64,000 nucleotides of DNA from JANQQN01 sp964519665 (GTDB lineage Bacteria; Myxococcota; Kuafuiibacteriia; Kuafuiibacteriales; Kuafuiibacteriaceae). The notes beneath the pieces are model-generated. The model had not been told where the DNA came from, did not search any database, and worked only from the letters and a program-made list of their open reading frames with translations. Position 1 is the first letter of the stretch, and every line of letters begins with the position of its first letter. The DNA is taken from NCBI GenBank assembly GCA_964519665.1, contig CAZFIV010000009.1:1-64000 (forward strand), in the 5' to 3' direction. A program made the position numbers and the translations under genes. Below, one piece after another: positions 8,723 to 17,120 of this stretch.

Positions 8723-10372
8723 TCAGGCGGTCGCCTCCGACACGACCGGCTCGTCCTCGCTGAGGAGTTCGGACGGCGCGTACCCTTCTTCGGGCCCCGC
8801 GTCCTCGCTCGAGGGTTCGATGCTCTCACCGGCCAACTCGCGCTGGATGTATACGGCCGCCGCGTGTCGAAGCTGGTCGAGTTTTTCAGGAGTGATTCCG
8901 GCCTGGTCGGACCGCTGTCGAACCTCGGTGAGCCCCGCGATGTCTTCGACCGTATGCAAGCCGGCCGCCTCGAGCTGCAGAGCCACGGCTTGGCTCATGC
9001 CGCGGATCCGAACGATGCGGTCGGCCTCGGGAAGCCGACGGCTGCGCGCCGCGGCATCCTCGAACATCTTTCGCGCCTCGTCGCGGGCCCGGACTTCTTG
9101 ACGCTTTTTTGCGTCGACCTCTTCCTGCTTCTCTTCCTCGACGACCCGAACCGCATCCTCTTTGAGCCGCTTCGCGAAGTCTTCGCCAATGCCCGGGATG
9201 TTGCTCAGAAAGGCCCCATCGGTGTTCAGCACGTCCTGAGCCTGCCGAATGCCGTAGTTGTAGAGCGTCTGCAGGTGAAGGTCGTTAACCCCCTTGAGCC
9301 GGCCCAAGGACTGAAAGGCGCGCTCTTTGATCTCGTTGACCTTGCTCTCGGAGATGATGTCGAGACGCCAGCCGGTGAGTTGTGAGGCGAGCCGCACGTT
9401 CTGGCCGCGGCGGCCGATCGCGAGTGAAAGCTGGTCGTCGGGGACGATGATCTCCATACCGTGGTTGGCTTCGTCGACCAGCACTCGGCTGACCTCCGCT
9501 GGCGCGAGGGCGTTGCACACAAAGCGAGCCGTGTCTTCATCGAACGGAACGATGTCGACCTTTTCGCCCCGGAGCTCCTGCACCACCGCCTGAACTCGGG
9601 AACCCTTCATCCCCACGCAGGCGCCGACGGGGTCGACGTCCCGGTCCGACGATGACACCGCGATCTTCGACCGAGCGCCGGGCTCTCGAGCCGCGGCCTC
9701 GATCTTGACGATGCCCTCGTAGATCTCGGGCACCTCCATCTCGAAGAGCTTGATCAACAGGCCCGGAGAGGTCCGGCTCAGCACGATTTGGGAGCCTCGG
9801 GCCTGCTTGTTGACGTCGAGCACGTAAGCCTGAATCCGGTCGTTCACCCGGTAAGACTCGCGGGGGCACTGTTCTCGAACTGGGAGAACCGCCTCTGCTC
9901 GCCCCAGGTCGACGATGATGTTTCCGCGCTCGAAGCGGCGTACGACCCCGGTGGCGAGCTCTTCTTTGCGGTCCGAGTACTCGTTGAAGACGTTCTCTCG
10001 CTCGGCCTCGCGGACCCGCTGAATGATCACCTGCTTCGCGGTCTGAGCGGCGATCCGGCCCAAACGGCTCTTGTCGATGCGCTGACCGAGCGAGTCACCC
10101 ACCTGACAATCGGGGTCGAGTTCGACCGCCTCCTCGTACACGATCTGGGTGGAGGCATCGTCGATCGCCTCGACGATGGTCCGGAACTCGAACAGTTCCA
10201 CCTCTCCGGATTCTTCGCTGAAGTGCGCCTCGATATCGCGGTCGTCACCAAAAACCTTCCGGGCGGCCGTCAGCATGGCCGCTTCGAGGGCTTCGACCAG
10301 CAATGACCGAGAGATACCTTTGTCTTTGGCGACCTGGTCGATAATCGAGTTGAGGTTATCCAGCTGCTCCAT
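8723..10372 (-). CDS. nusA: Transcription termination/antitermination factor NusA
   Basis: RNA polymerase-associated elongation factor, 549 residues. Domains in order: N-terminal RNAP-binding domain (1-130), S1 (about 135-200, GVVRRFERGNIIVDLGRAEAVLP), two KH domains (about 200-345, including VGMKGSRVQAVVQELRGEKVDIV and AIGRRGQNVRLASQLTGW). Then come two helix-hairpin-helix-type repeats (about 365-420 and 460-530) and an acidic tail. This matches the E. coli-type NusA with C-terminal repeats. It starts 13 bases after the rimP stop. Confidence 0.97.
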   Translation of the reverse strand: MEQLDNLNSIIDQVAKDKGISRSLLVEALEAAMLTAARKVFGDDRDIEAHFSEESGEVELFEFRTIVEAIDDASTQIVYEEAVELDPDCQVGDSLGQRIDKSRLGRIAAQTAKQVIIQRVREAERENVFNEYSDRKEELATGVVRRFERGNIIVDLGRAEAVLPVREQCPRESYRVNDRIQAYVLDVNKQARGSQIVLSRTSPGLLIKLFEMEVPEIYEGIVKIEAAAREPGARSKIAVSSSDRDVDPVGACVGMKGSRVQAVVQELRGEKVDIVPFDEDTARFVCNALAPAEVSRVLVDEANHGMEIIVPDDQLSLAIGRRGQNVRLASQLTGWRLDIISESKVNEIKERAFQSLGRLKGVNDLHLQTLYNYGIRQAQDVLNTDGAFLSNIPGIGEDFAKRLKEDAVRVVEEEKQEEVDAKKRQEVRARDEARKMFEDAAARSRRLPEADRIVRIRGMSQAVALQLEAAGLHTVEDIAGLTEVRQRSDQAGITPEKLDQLRHAAAVYIQRELAGESIEPSSEDAGPEEGYAPSELLSEDEPVVSEATA

Positions 10373-10385
10373 AAGCGCTCCCTCT

Positions 10386-11003
10386 TCAAAAATTCAGCTC
10401 GGGCTGCAGATTCGCTTTCGCCACGTCCGCGAGCGATAATTCAAACCGCTGGCCGTCCACCTCGACGACGATGGTCTCGGCGTTGATCTCGACCAGCGTG
10501 CCGGTGAACACACGCCGGTCTTCGAGCTTTCGATAGGTCTTCACACGAATCCGCTGACCGACAACCCGTTCGTAGTGGGCGGGCTTGGTCAGGGGGCGAA
10601 AAAGACCCGGCGAGGACACCTCCAGGTTGTACTGCCCCCCAGGGGCGTCTTCGACATCGAGAAGGTCCGAGATGATCCGCGACAAATGCGAGCAATCATC
10701 GACCGTGATGCCGTGCTGCTCGTCGCCGGGGGGCACGGTGTCGACGAACATCCTCAAGATGGCGCGGCCATGTTCCGTGACGAACTCGACGTCTACCAGC
10801 TCGTAACCCTCTTGCTCGACCACGGTAGCCACCAGGTCGCGGGCCCGCTCGGCCGTGGACCGGACGGGCAGCGGGCTGGCCGGCGCGACCGACGTTGGGT
10901 CGTCGGACTTCGACGCCGGCTGTGACTCCGGCGCATCGGGTGGTGCTGGTGCGGCCGACGCTGATTTCGGTGCCGTCGATTTCGGGATATCGCGCTCGCT
11001 CAA
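10386..11003 (-). CDS. rimP: Ribosome maturation factor RimP with an N-terminal extension
   Basis: 30S assembly factor of 205 residues. The RimP core starts near residue 50 (ERARDLVATVVEQEGYELVDVEFV). It includes ITVDDCSHLSRIISDLLD, the signature NLEVSSPGLFRPL, and a C-terminal SH3-like domain. The first 48 residues are a Pro/Ala/Ser-rich extension absent from typical RimP (about 150 residues). The chosen start is TTG at 11003, supported by a strong SD (GGAGGGG) two bases upstream of it. It is the first gene of the nusA-infB operon and is preceded by a terminator-like leader hairpin. Confidence 0.93.
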   Translation of the reverse strand: MSERDIPKSTAPKSASAAPAPPDAPESQPASKSDDPTSVAPASPLPVRSTAERARDLVATVVEQEGYELVDVEFVTEHGRAILRMFVDTVPPGDEQHGITVDDCSHLSRIISDLLDVEDAPGGQYNLEVSSPGLFRPLTKPAHYERVVGQRIRVKTYRKLEDRRVFTGTLVEINAETIVVEVDGQRFELSLADVAKANLQPELNF

Positions 11004-11044
11004 GACCCCTCCGTTCAGCGGCGTGGGGGGCCATCGACCCTCAA

Positions 11045-11097
11045 AAACAAAAAAAGGCGGGTCGCCCCGGCAGCCAGGGCCCCACCTTCTTTCGGCT
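11045..11097 (-). terminator. Terminator-like hairpin in the rimP leader (candidate attenuator)
   Basis: Read on the minus strand, GGTGGG then GCCCTGG pair with CCGGGGC then CCCGCC around a CTG loop, with one small bulge. A run of seven T, G and five T follows directly. This is an excellent intrinsic terminator about 45 nt upstream of the rimP TTG. The gene on the other side is divergent, so there is no upstream minus-strand gene for it to end. An attenuator for the nusA operon is the simplest reading (inference). Confidence 0.7.
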
Positions 11098-11218
11098 CAC
11101 GCCGCGAGAAAGGCTTCTCCTACTTGGTGAACCATCGATGGCGTTCGTGCAAGCAAAAAGCGCCATCACTGCGACCGAGCGTCGATGACGACCTCGATCG
11201 CGTCGTAAGGTTCGGCCC

Positions 11219-11800
11219 GTGGACGTATTCGACGCGATTCGACTCCGCCGGTCGATCAAACCCGAGCACATGAAACCCGACCCGGTCGACCGAGACACCC
11301 TCGACCGGTTGTTCGAGGCGGCCAATTGGGCCCCTTCGCATGGCCTGACCGAACCTTGGCGGTTCGTGGTCTTTCAGGGCACCGCACGCCGAGACCTCGC
11401 GGAAGCGATCTGTCGGACGATGGCCGACGACGGACAAGACACCCTGCCCCCCGACGATCCGAGGCGAGAGAAAATCACCCGCAAAACGGACACCGCCCCC
11501 GTGGTGGCGGCGATCGTTTGCGCCGCCTCCACCAACCCCAAGATCTTCGAGATCGAGGAGGTAGAGGCCACCGCGATGGCGGTTCAGAACCTGCACCTCG
11601 CCGCCCGTGCGCTGGGGCTCGCCGGCTTTTGGTCATCCGGAAAGAAGGCCTTCCATCCGAGGATGGCCGAGTTCTTGGGGCTCGAGCCTCCGGCGCGTTG
11701 TCTCGGCTTCTTTTACATCGGCTATCCGGCCGTTCCCTGGCCCGAGGGGGCGCGAGGCCCCTATCAAGACAAGATCATCTGGAAGGAAAGCGCAGTATAA
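11219..11800 (+). CDS. Nitroreductase-family FMN oxidoreductase
   Basis: Compact 193-residue nitroreductase-fold protein of the YdjA-like type. Family hallmarks are the N-terminal IRLRRSIKP (FMN phosphate contacts), AANWAPSHGLTEPWRFVVF, and the C-terminal LGFFYIGYPA. Start is GTG at 11219; a later Met would remove the conserved RRS motif. The physiological substrate is not predictable. It is divergent from rimP and convergent with ileS, and a strong plus-strand terminator follows. Confidence 0.88.
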   Translation: MDVFDAIRLRRSIKPEHMKPDPVDRDTLDRLFEAANWAPSHGLTEPWRFVVFQGTARRDLAEAICRTMADDGQDTLPPDDPRREKITRKTDTAPVVAAIVCAASTNPKIFEIEEVEATAMAVQNLHLAARALGLAGFWSSGKKAFHPRMAEFLGLEPPARCLGFFYIGYPAVPWPEGARGPYQDKIIWKESAV

Positions 11801-11888
11801 GCGTCCAGAACGTTGATCCCGTGTTGTAGTGCGCCGACGTAAGCGCTACATTCAAAGCATCCGGAGCCCGTTCTTCGGATGGCTCGTC

Positions 11889-11928
11889 GGCCCCGCTCAG
11901 TGTTCTCGCTGAGCGGGGCTTTGTTTTT
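11889..11928 (+). terminator. Intrinsic terminator overlapping the 3' end of ileS
   Basis: GCCCCGCTCAG pairs perfectly with CTGAGCGGGGC across an 8-base loop, followed by TTTGTTTTT on the plus strand. It ends nitroreductase transcription. The ileS stop (11897-11899, minus strand) lies inside the left arm, so the last codons of ileS form part of the hairpin. Confidence 0.85.
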
Positions 11929-14900
11929 CTTTGGCCCTATCCTTCGCCTGAGAGCCTGCCTGAGAGCCTGTCTTGGAGCCTGCCTGAGAGCCTGTCTTGG
12001 AGGCCGAGACGATGATGTCGATGACCAGCGGGTGCCCATCTACCTGCACTTCTATGGGCTCGCCGCCTACCTGTTCGTCGAGGCGCAGGTCGAGGGTCAA
12101 TGTCTCCGCTTTGAGCTCATCCTGGCGAGCTGAACAAACATCGAGGAGCTCCGCACTCCCGGAGAGCCCGAGCTTGATACGGTCCGCAAAGTCGAGCTTC
12201 AGCTGCTTGCGGTGAGCCTGCACGCGCGCGAGCACTTCTCGGAACAGGCCTTCGGCTCGAAGCTCATCCGTGAGCTGAGTGTTGAGCACGACGACGCCGA
12301 TCGGCGCCGTCGCCGCCGCGAAACCCTCTTTGGCTTCGACCGATACCACCAGCTCCTCGCGGGTCAGCGTCAGCTGGGACCCTTCCACGGTCAATGCGAC
12401 TTGTCCCGCAGTGTCGAGCGCCCGCTTGAGCCGATCCGGATTCTCGCCGCCGATCGCCTTCTGGGTCGCTTTCATCTTGGGACCGAGCCGGCGGCCAAGC
12501 GCCTTGAAGTCTGGCTTCACCTTGTAGCTGACGTACTGGTCGGCCTCCTCGGTGAACTTGACGGCCTTCACGTTCAGCTCTTCCGACATGATGTCCGCGT
12601 AGGCGTTCAGGGCCTCCGCCCGCTCGGGCTTCGACAGGATGATTTCGGCCTCCGCCAAGGGCTGGCGGGTCTTGAGCTTGTAGTTCGCCCGCACCTGCAA
12701 ACCGAGCGAAACGAGGTCGCGGACATCCTGCATGTCGGCGGACAGCTCGTAGTCGATGCGCGATGCGTCACCGGTGGGATAGAGGCGGAGATGAACTGAG
12801 TCAGGATGCCCCTCGCCGTACACGTCGACGACCAGCGCCTGATACATGTCTTCGGCCGCGAACGGCAGGAACGGCGCCAGCATCAGCGCGAGGTCGTGCA
12901 GGCACTGATACAACGTCCAAAACGCATCGAGCTTGTCTTGCGCTCGGCCCGGCGCCCAAAAGCGATCGCGGGACCTGCGCACGTACCAGTTCGACAGCCC
13001 GTCGACGAACGCGTTCAGCACCTGCGTGGCCTCGTAGGAGCGGAACGCGTCCATGTGCTCGACGACCATCAGCTTCGTGCGCTCGAGCTCTGACAACACC
13101 CAGCGGTCGAGCAAGGCTCGATCTTTCGATGACCGCTTGCTCGCCTCGTCGGCGACCGGATCGAAGCTGTCGATGTTCGCGTAAGTCGTGAAGAACACGT
13201 AGACATTACGAAGTTTGATGGGCAGCTCTTTTTGCAGCGTCCGAACGTTGGGCAACGAGTGGCGCGTGTTGTTCCACGGCGGACCCGACGCGTAGAAGAA
13301 CCACCGAAACGCATCCGCGCCGGGCGCCGGAACGCCCTCATAGGCAACCAGCACCCTTTGGTTGGGGGGGAGCTTGGGGACTTCGGCCGGCCGAGCATCG
13401 GCCGGCCCGAAGCTCAGCTTCAGCGCCTTCTTGTCCGTCGCGCTCATCAGGATGACCCGCCGCGGAAAGACCGGGTCGTTCGCCTTCTTCGGCTTCGGCA
13501 CTGCGCGCAGCTTCACCTTTCGCCGGGTCTGGGGGCTGTCGCGCCGGTAGAGGACGACCTCCGCCCCCGGCTTGAGATCCAGTCCCTCGAGGTCCTCCTG
13601 GGCGATCAGGGCCTCGCCCTTCTTGAGCGCTTCGAGGTGCTTGGCGTACGGCGCCTTACCGGAAATCGGGGCGAACTCCATGCGCACGGAGTCCAGGATG
13701 ACCTCGGGCGGCGTGTAGTTGCCCCGAGACTTGGACTCCTTCTTGCCCACCTTGTCGAGGACGTGACCGAGCACGATGCACCGCCGATAGGGATGAGGTG
13801 ACTTCTCTTCGCTGAAGATCAGGTTCGAGATGGTCATCAACGAGTAGAACCAGCCGCGGGTTTGGTCGATCGCTTCACTGATGAAGTCAGCCGGGAACGA
13901 CCGAGCGAACGCCTCTTCACTGTCCGGAGCGTGCGGGTAGCCCAGCTGAGCGAACGGCATGCACCCCGAGTCGAACCAACAGTCGATGACCTCGGGGACC
14001 CGGCGCATGACGCCCCCGCACTCCGAACAGGGATAGCTGACCTGGTCGATCCATGGTTTGTGAATGATCAGGTGCTCGGACAGGGTCGGGTCCTTCTCTC
14101 GCGCCTCGCGAAACACCTTGAACGCCTCGGGATTGCGCGCCTCGATGGCGGCGCAGGAATCGGGCGCTTCGGTGTTACCGCAATCCTCGCACTCCCAGAT
14201 GTTGAGCGGAGTGCCCCAAAACCGTTCTCGCGACAGTGCCCAGTCGACGTTGCCGTCGAGAAAGTCTCCGAACCGTCCATCGCGGATGTGTTCAGGCTGC
14301 CAGACGACCTTCTGGTTGTTCTCGATGACCCGGTCGATCAGCGCCGTGGTTCGGATGAACCACGCTTCGCGTGCGTACTGGATCAACGGGTCGTCATCCG
14401 ACCTCCAGCAGAACGGGTAGTCGTGTCGATACAGCTCGCTGTGAACGACGAGCCCCTGTTCTTTCAGGTAACGGATGATGCCTTTATCGGCGTCTTTGAC
14501 CCAGACCCCCTCGAAGCCGTGCTCCGCCATCCGGTCGGTGAACTTCCCGTCGGGGCCAACCGCGCAGAGCATTTCGATGGCGTCGTTCTTCTGCTTCTCG
14601 TTGCGCCAAGCCTTCCAGTCGTCTTCCCCGAACGCCGGCGCCAGGTGGACGACGCCGGTGCCGGCCTCGAGGGTCACGAAATAATCGCGACTCGAAGTGT
14701 TGGAGCGGTCGCCGGGAATCACTCGCCAGTACCGATCGTCGGCGGCGGCGACGTCCCGACTGTAGACGTCGAACGGAGGGCGATACCGCTTCCCGAACAG
14801 TGACTCGCCCTTGACCGTCTTGACGACCTTCAGGTCACGCTTGAGCTTTTCAGCCAGGCTCTCCACCAGGCCCTCGGCCAACACGAGGGTGTTTCCGGTC

Positions 14901-15655
14901 TCCGGATCTTCGACGTATGCGTACTCGAATTCGCCGTGGACGCCCACGAACATATTGGAGGGAAGGGTCCAGGGAGTCGTGGTCCATACGACCAGGCTCG
15001 CGTCTTCATCGACGAACGGGAACCGGACGTAGACCGAGGGGTCGTCAACCGTCTTGTAAGCGTTGCCGACCTCGCCAGAGCTGAGCGCGGTGCCGCCCTG
15101 GGCCCACCACCAAACGACCTTGTGCCCTCGATACAGCAGGCCTTTCTCGAACAGCCGGGACAACGCCCACCACACCGACTCCACGTAGGACTTGTGAAAC
15201 GTGACGTAGGCTTTATCGAGGTCGACCCAAAACCCGATGCGCTCGGTCAGGTGCTCCCACTCATTGGTGTAGCGGAAGACCGATTCGATGCACTTTCGAG
15301 AGAACTGTTCGACCCCGTACTCGACGATCGCTTCTTTGCCGGAGATGCGGAGCTCTTTTTCGACCTCGACCTCGACCGGCAGACCGTGGGTGTCCCACCC
15401 GGCCCTACGCTCCACGTGGTAGCCGCGCATGGTCATGTAGCGAGGAAACAAGTCCTTGATCACCCGGGTCAGCACGTGACCGTTGTGCGGAAGACCGTTG
15501 GCTGTCGGCGGCCCCTCGTAGAAGACGAAGTCGGGCTTGCCCTCGGTCTCGCCCAGGCTCCGATGGAAGACGTCGCGCTCTTTCCACAGCTCGAGGACCT
15601 TTCGTTCGAGCTCCGGGAAGTTGGGAACCGCTTGGTCGAGCTTCGGGAACACCAT
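11897..15655 (-). CDS. ileS: Isoleucyl-tRNA synthetase with an insertion after the KMSKS-like loop
   Basis: Charges tRNA-Ile. The 1252-residue protein has the class I HIGH equivalent HNGH (57-60), an editing domain, and a KMSKS-like KESKS near residue 640. The fragment GWDTHGLPVE and general layout resemble the longer, eukaryote-like IleRS type 2. Directly after KESKS-RGNYTPPE there are about 115-120 extra residues before the expected GADAFRWFF segment. The C-terminus ends in short repeats of GSQA/GSKT type followed by a charged tail. The anticodon-binding domain is present (WYVRRSRDRFW). A plus-strand terminator overlaps the stop. Confidence 0.95.
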   Translation of the reverse strand: MVFPKLDQAVPNFPELERKVLELWKERDVFHRSLGETEGKPDFVFYEGPPTANGLPHNGHVLTRVIKDLFPRYMTMRGYHVERRAGWDTHGLPVEVEVEKELRISGKEAIVEYGVEQFSRKCIESVFRYTNEWEHLTERIGFWVDLDKAYVTFHKSYVESVWWALSRLFEKGLLYRGHKVVWWWAQGGTALSSGEVGNAYKTVDDPSVYVRFPFVDEDASLVVWTTTPWTLPSNMFVGVHGEFEYAYVEDPETGNTLVLAEGLVESLAEKLKRDLKVVKTVKGESLFGKRYRPPFDVYSRDVAAADDRYWRVIPGDRSNTSSRDYFVTLEAGTGVVHLAPAFGEDDWKAWRNEKQKNDAIEMLCAVGPDGKFTDRMAEHGFEGVWVKDADKGIIRYLKEQGLVVHSELYRHDYPFCWRSDDDPLIQYAREAWFIRTTALIDRVIENNQKVVWQPEHIRDGRFGDFLDGNVDWALSRERFWGTPLNIWECEDCGNTEAPDSCAAIEARNPEAFKVFREAREKDPTLSEHLIIHKPWIDQVSYPCSECGGVMRRVPEVIDCWFDSGCMPFAQLGYPHAPDSEEAFARSFPADFISEAIDQTRGWFYSLMTISNLIFSEEKSPHPYRRCIVLGHVLDKVGKKESKSRGNYTPPEVILDSVRMEFAPISGKAPYAKHLEALKKGEALIAQEDLEGLDLKPGAEVVLYRRDSPQTRRKVKLRAVPKPKKANDPVFPRRVILMSATDKKALKLSFGPADARPAEVPKLPPNQRVLVAYEGVPAPGADAFRWFFYASGPPWNNTRHSLPNVRTLQKELPIKLRNVYVFFTTYANIDSFDPVADEASKRSSKDRALLDRWVLSELERTKLMVVEHMDAFRSYEATQVLNAFVDGLSNWYVRRSRDRFWAPGRAQDKLDAFWTLYQCLHDLALMLAPFLPFAAEDMYQALVVDVYGEGHPDSVHLRLYPTGDASRIDYELSADMQDVRDLVSLGLQVRANYKLKTRQPLAEAEIILSKPERAEALNAYADIMSEELNVKAVKFTEEADQYVSYKVKPDFKALGRRLGPKMKATQKAIGGENPDRLKRALDTAGQVALTVEGSQLTLTREELVVSVEAKEGFAAATAPIGVVVLNTQLTDELRAEGLFREVLARVQAHRKQLKLDFADRIKLGLSGSAELLDVCSARQDELKAETLTLDLRLDEQVGGEPIEVQVDGHPLVIDIIVSASKTGSQAGSKTGSQAGSQAKDRAKEKQSPAQREH

Positions 15656-15746
15656 GGAGGCCCCGGAACGTAGGCGTGTAAGCGGGTGCGCGCAAGCCTA
15701 AGCCGCGGGTGCGCCCAACTCGAACCGGTTCTGGTATGGAACGCCC

Positions 15747-16568
15747 ATGTCCTTCGTCGCTGCGGTGGTCCAGCTCACGACCACGGAGGATCCTGCCGCC
15801 TCGCTCGCCCGCGCGCTCGAAGCCGTCGACGTGGCGGCCGCCCGAGGCGCCCAGGTGGTGGCGCTGCCCGAAAACGTGGGGTTCATGGGCCCCGAAGCCG
15901 ACAAACGCCGGCTCGCCGAGCCGCTCGACGGCCCCAGTTTCGGCGCCCTCGCCGAGCGGGCCCGCGCTCGGCAGGTCTACTTGCTCGCAGGGAGCCTGCC
16001 CGAAACGAGTCCCGATCCTGAGCGTCCGTTCAACACGTCGGTGCTGTTCGGTCCCGACGGTCGTCAGTGCGCAGTGTACCGAAAGATACACTTGTTCGAT
16101 GTCGAACTCGGGCGGGACGCGACCCACGCGGAGTCGGCGTCCGTATCCCGCGGGGATCAGGCGGTCGCCGTCGACACCGCGTGGGGCCGCTGGGGACTCA
16201 GCATCTGCTACGATCTCCGGTTCCCCGACCTCTTTCGGCAGCTCCGGCGCCAGGACGTCGACCTCGTGTTCGTGCCCTCGGCGTTCACTGTCCCAACCGG
16301 CCGCGACCACTGGGAGGTTCTGCTGCGGGCCCGGGCCATCGAGAACCAGTGTTACGTGGTCGCACCGGCCCAGGTCGGGGAGAACACGCCGACCCGGCGC
16401 ACGTACGGCCGCTCGATGATCGTCGATCCTTGGGGCACGGTCTTGTGTTCGTGCCCCGACGCGCCGTCGGTGGCGCTGGCGGAGATCGACCCCCGTCGGG
16501 TCGCCGACTTTCGTCGCAGGTTGCCCTGCATCGCGCACGAGCGACCGGTGACCGTGACCGTCGTATGA
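15747..16568 (+). CDS. Carbon-nitrogen hydrolase (nitrilase superfamily, Nit/omega-amidase-like)
   Basis: Amidase of 273 residues with the complete Glu-Lys-Cys triad: Glu42 in ALPENVGFMG, Lys113 in YRKIHLFD, and Cys154 in SICYDLRFPDLFR. The CYDLRFP and KIHLFD contexts resemble Nit1/Nit2-like enzymes, which hydrolyse deaminated glutathione or alpha-ketoglutaramate; the substrate here is an inference. It overlaps rsmD by four bases (ATGA), and an aminotransferase follows, so the three probably form one transcription unit. Confidence 0.9.
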   Translation: MSFVAAVVQLTTTEDPAASLARALEAVDVAAARGAQVVALPENVGFMGPEADKRRLAEPLDGPSFGALAERARARQVYLLAGSLPETSPDPERPFNTSVLFGPDGRQCAVYRKIHLFDVELGRDATHAESASVSRGDQAVAVDTAWGRWGLSICYDLRFPDLFRQLRRQDVDLVFVPSAFTVPTGRDHWEVLLRARAIENQCYVVAPAQVGENTPTRRTYGRSMIVDPWGTVLCSCPDAPSVALAEIDPRRVADFRRRLPCIAHERPVTVTVV

Positions 16569-17110
16569 GGATCGTGGGCGGGCAGTGGGGGGGCCGACGC
16601 TTACACGCTCCGCGCGGGCATGGTACCCGGCCCACGAGCGACCGCGTGCGCGAGGCGCTCTTTTCGATCCTCGGTGACCTGACCGAAGTGCGGTGCCTGG
16701 ACGTTTTCGCCGGCACCGGCGCGGTCGGCCTCGAAGCGCTGTCTCGTGGCGCCGGCCACGCCACCTTCGTCGAGAAGAACCCCGCTGCACTGCGCGCTCT
16801 ATCCACCAATCTGATCGAGCTCGCTGTACCGCTCGACCGCTTCTCGCTTCTGAAGGTCGATGTCCGGCGGGCCATGGTCCGCCTCGAGGGACCTTTCGAC
16901 CTCATCTACGCGGATCCCCCATACGATCAGGTCTCCGTTCTGACCCCGCTCCTGTTCCGCATCGTGCAGGCGACGTTGTCGCCGAACGGAGTGGCGATCA
17001 TCGAGCACCGGCGGCGAGACCCCCCGCCCGATCCCCCCACCGGGTTGTTCCGCGAGGATGGGCGCGAGTACGGCGAGACGACCCTCGCGTTATACCGACG
17101 CTCCGCGTAG
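16565..17110 (+). CDS. rsmD: 16S rRNA (guanine(966)-N2)-methyltransferase RsmD
   Basis: SAM-dependent rRNA methyltransferase of 181 residues. It has the RsmD N-terminus MRIVGGQWGGRRL, the RPTSDRVREALFSIL segment, SAM motif I LDVFAGTGAVGLEALS (45-60) and catalytic motif DPPY (117-120). The ATG overlaps the nitrilase-family stop by four bases, indicating coupling. Length is normal. Confidence 0.94.
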   Translation: MRIVGGQWGGRRLHAPRGHGTRPTSDRVREALFSILGDLTEVRCLDVFAGTGAVGLEALSRGAGHATFVEKNPAALRALSTNLIELAVPLDRFSLLKVDVRRAMVRLEGPFDLIYADPPYDQVSVLTPLLFRIVQATLSPNGVAIIEHRRRDPPPDPPTGLFREDGREYGETTLALYRRSA

Positions 17111-17120
17111 AACCGATCGT

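Noticed and set aside
15656..15746. Promoter pair between ileS and the nitrilase-family gene
   Set aside because: The best -35/-10 candidates match the consensus at only about three of six positions each.
15405..16790. 461-residue frame antisense to the nitrilase-family gene
   Set aside because: It overlaps two well-supported genes (nitrilase family and rsmD) and has no domain resemblance.
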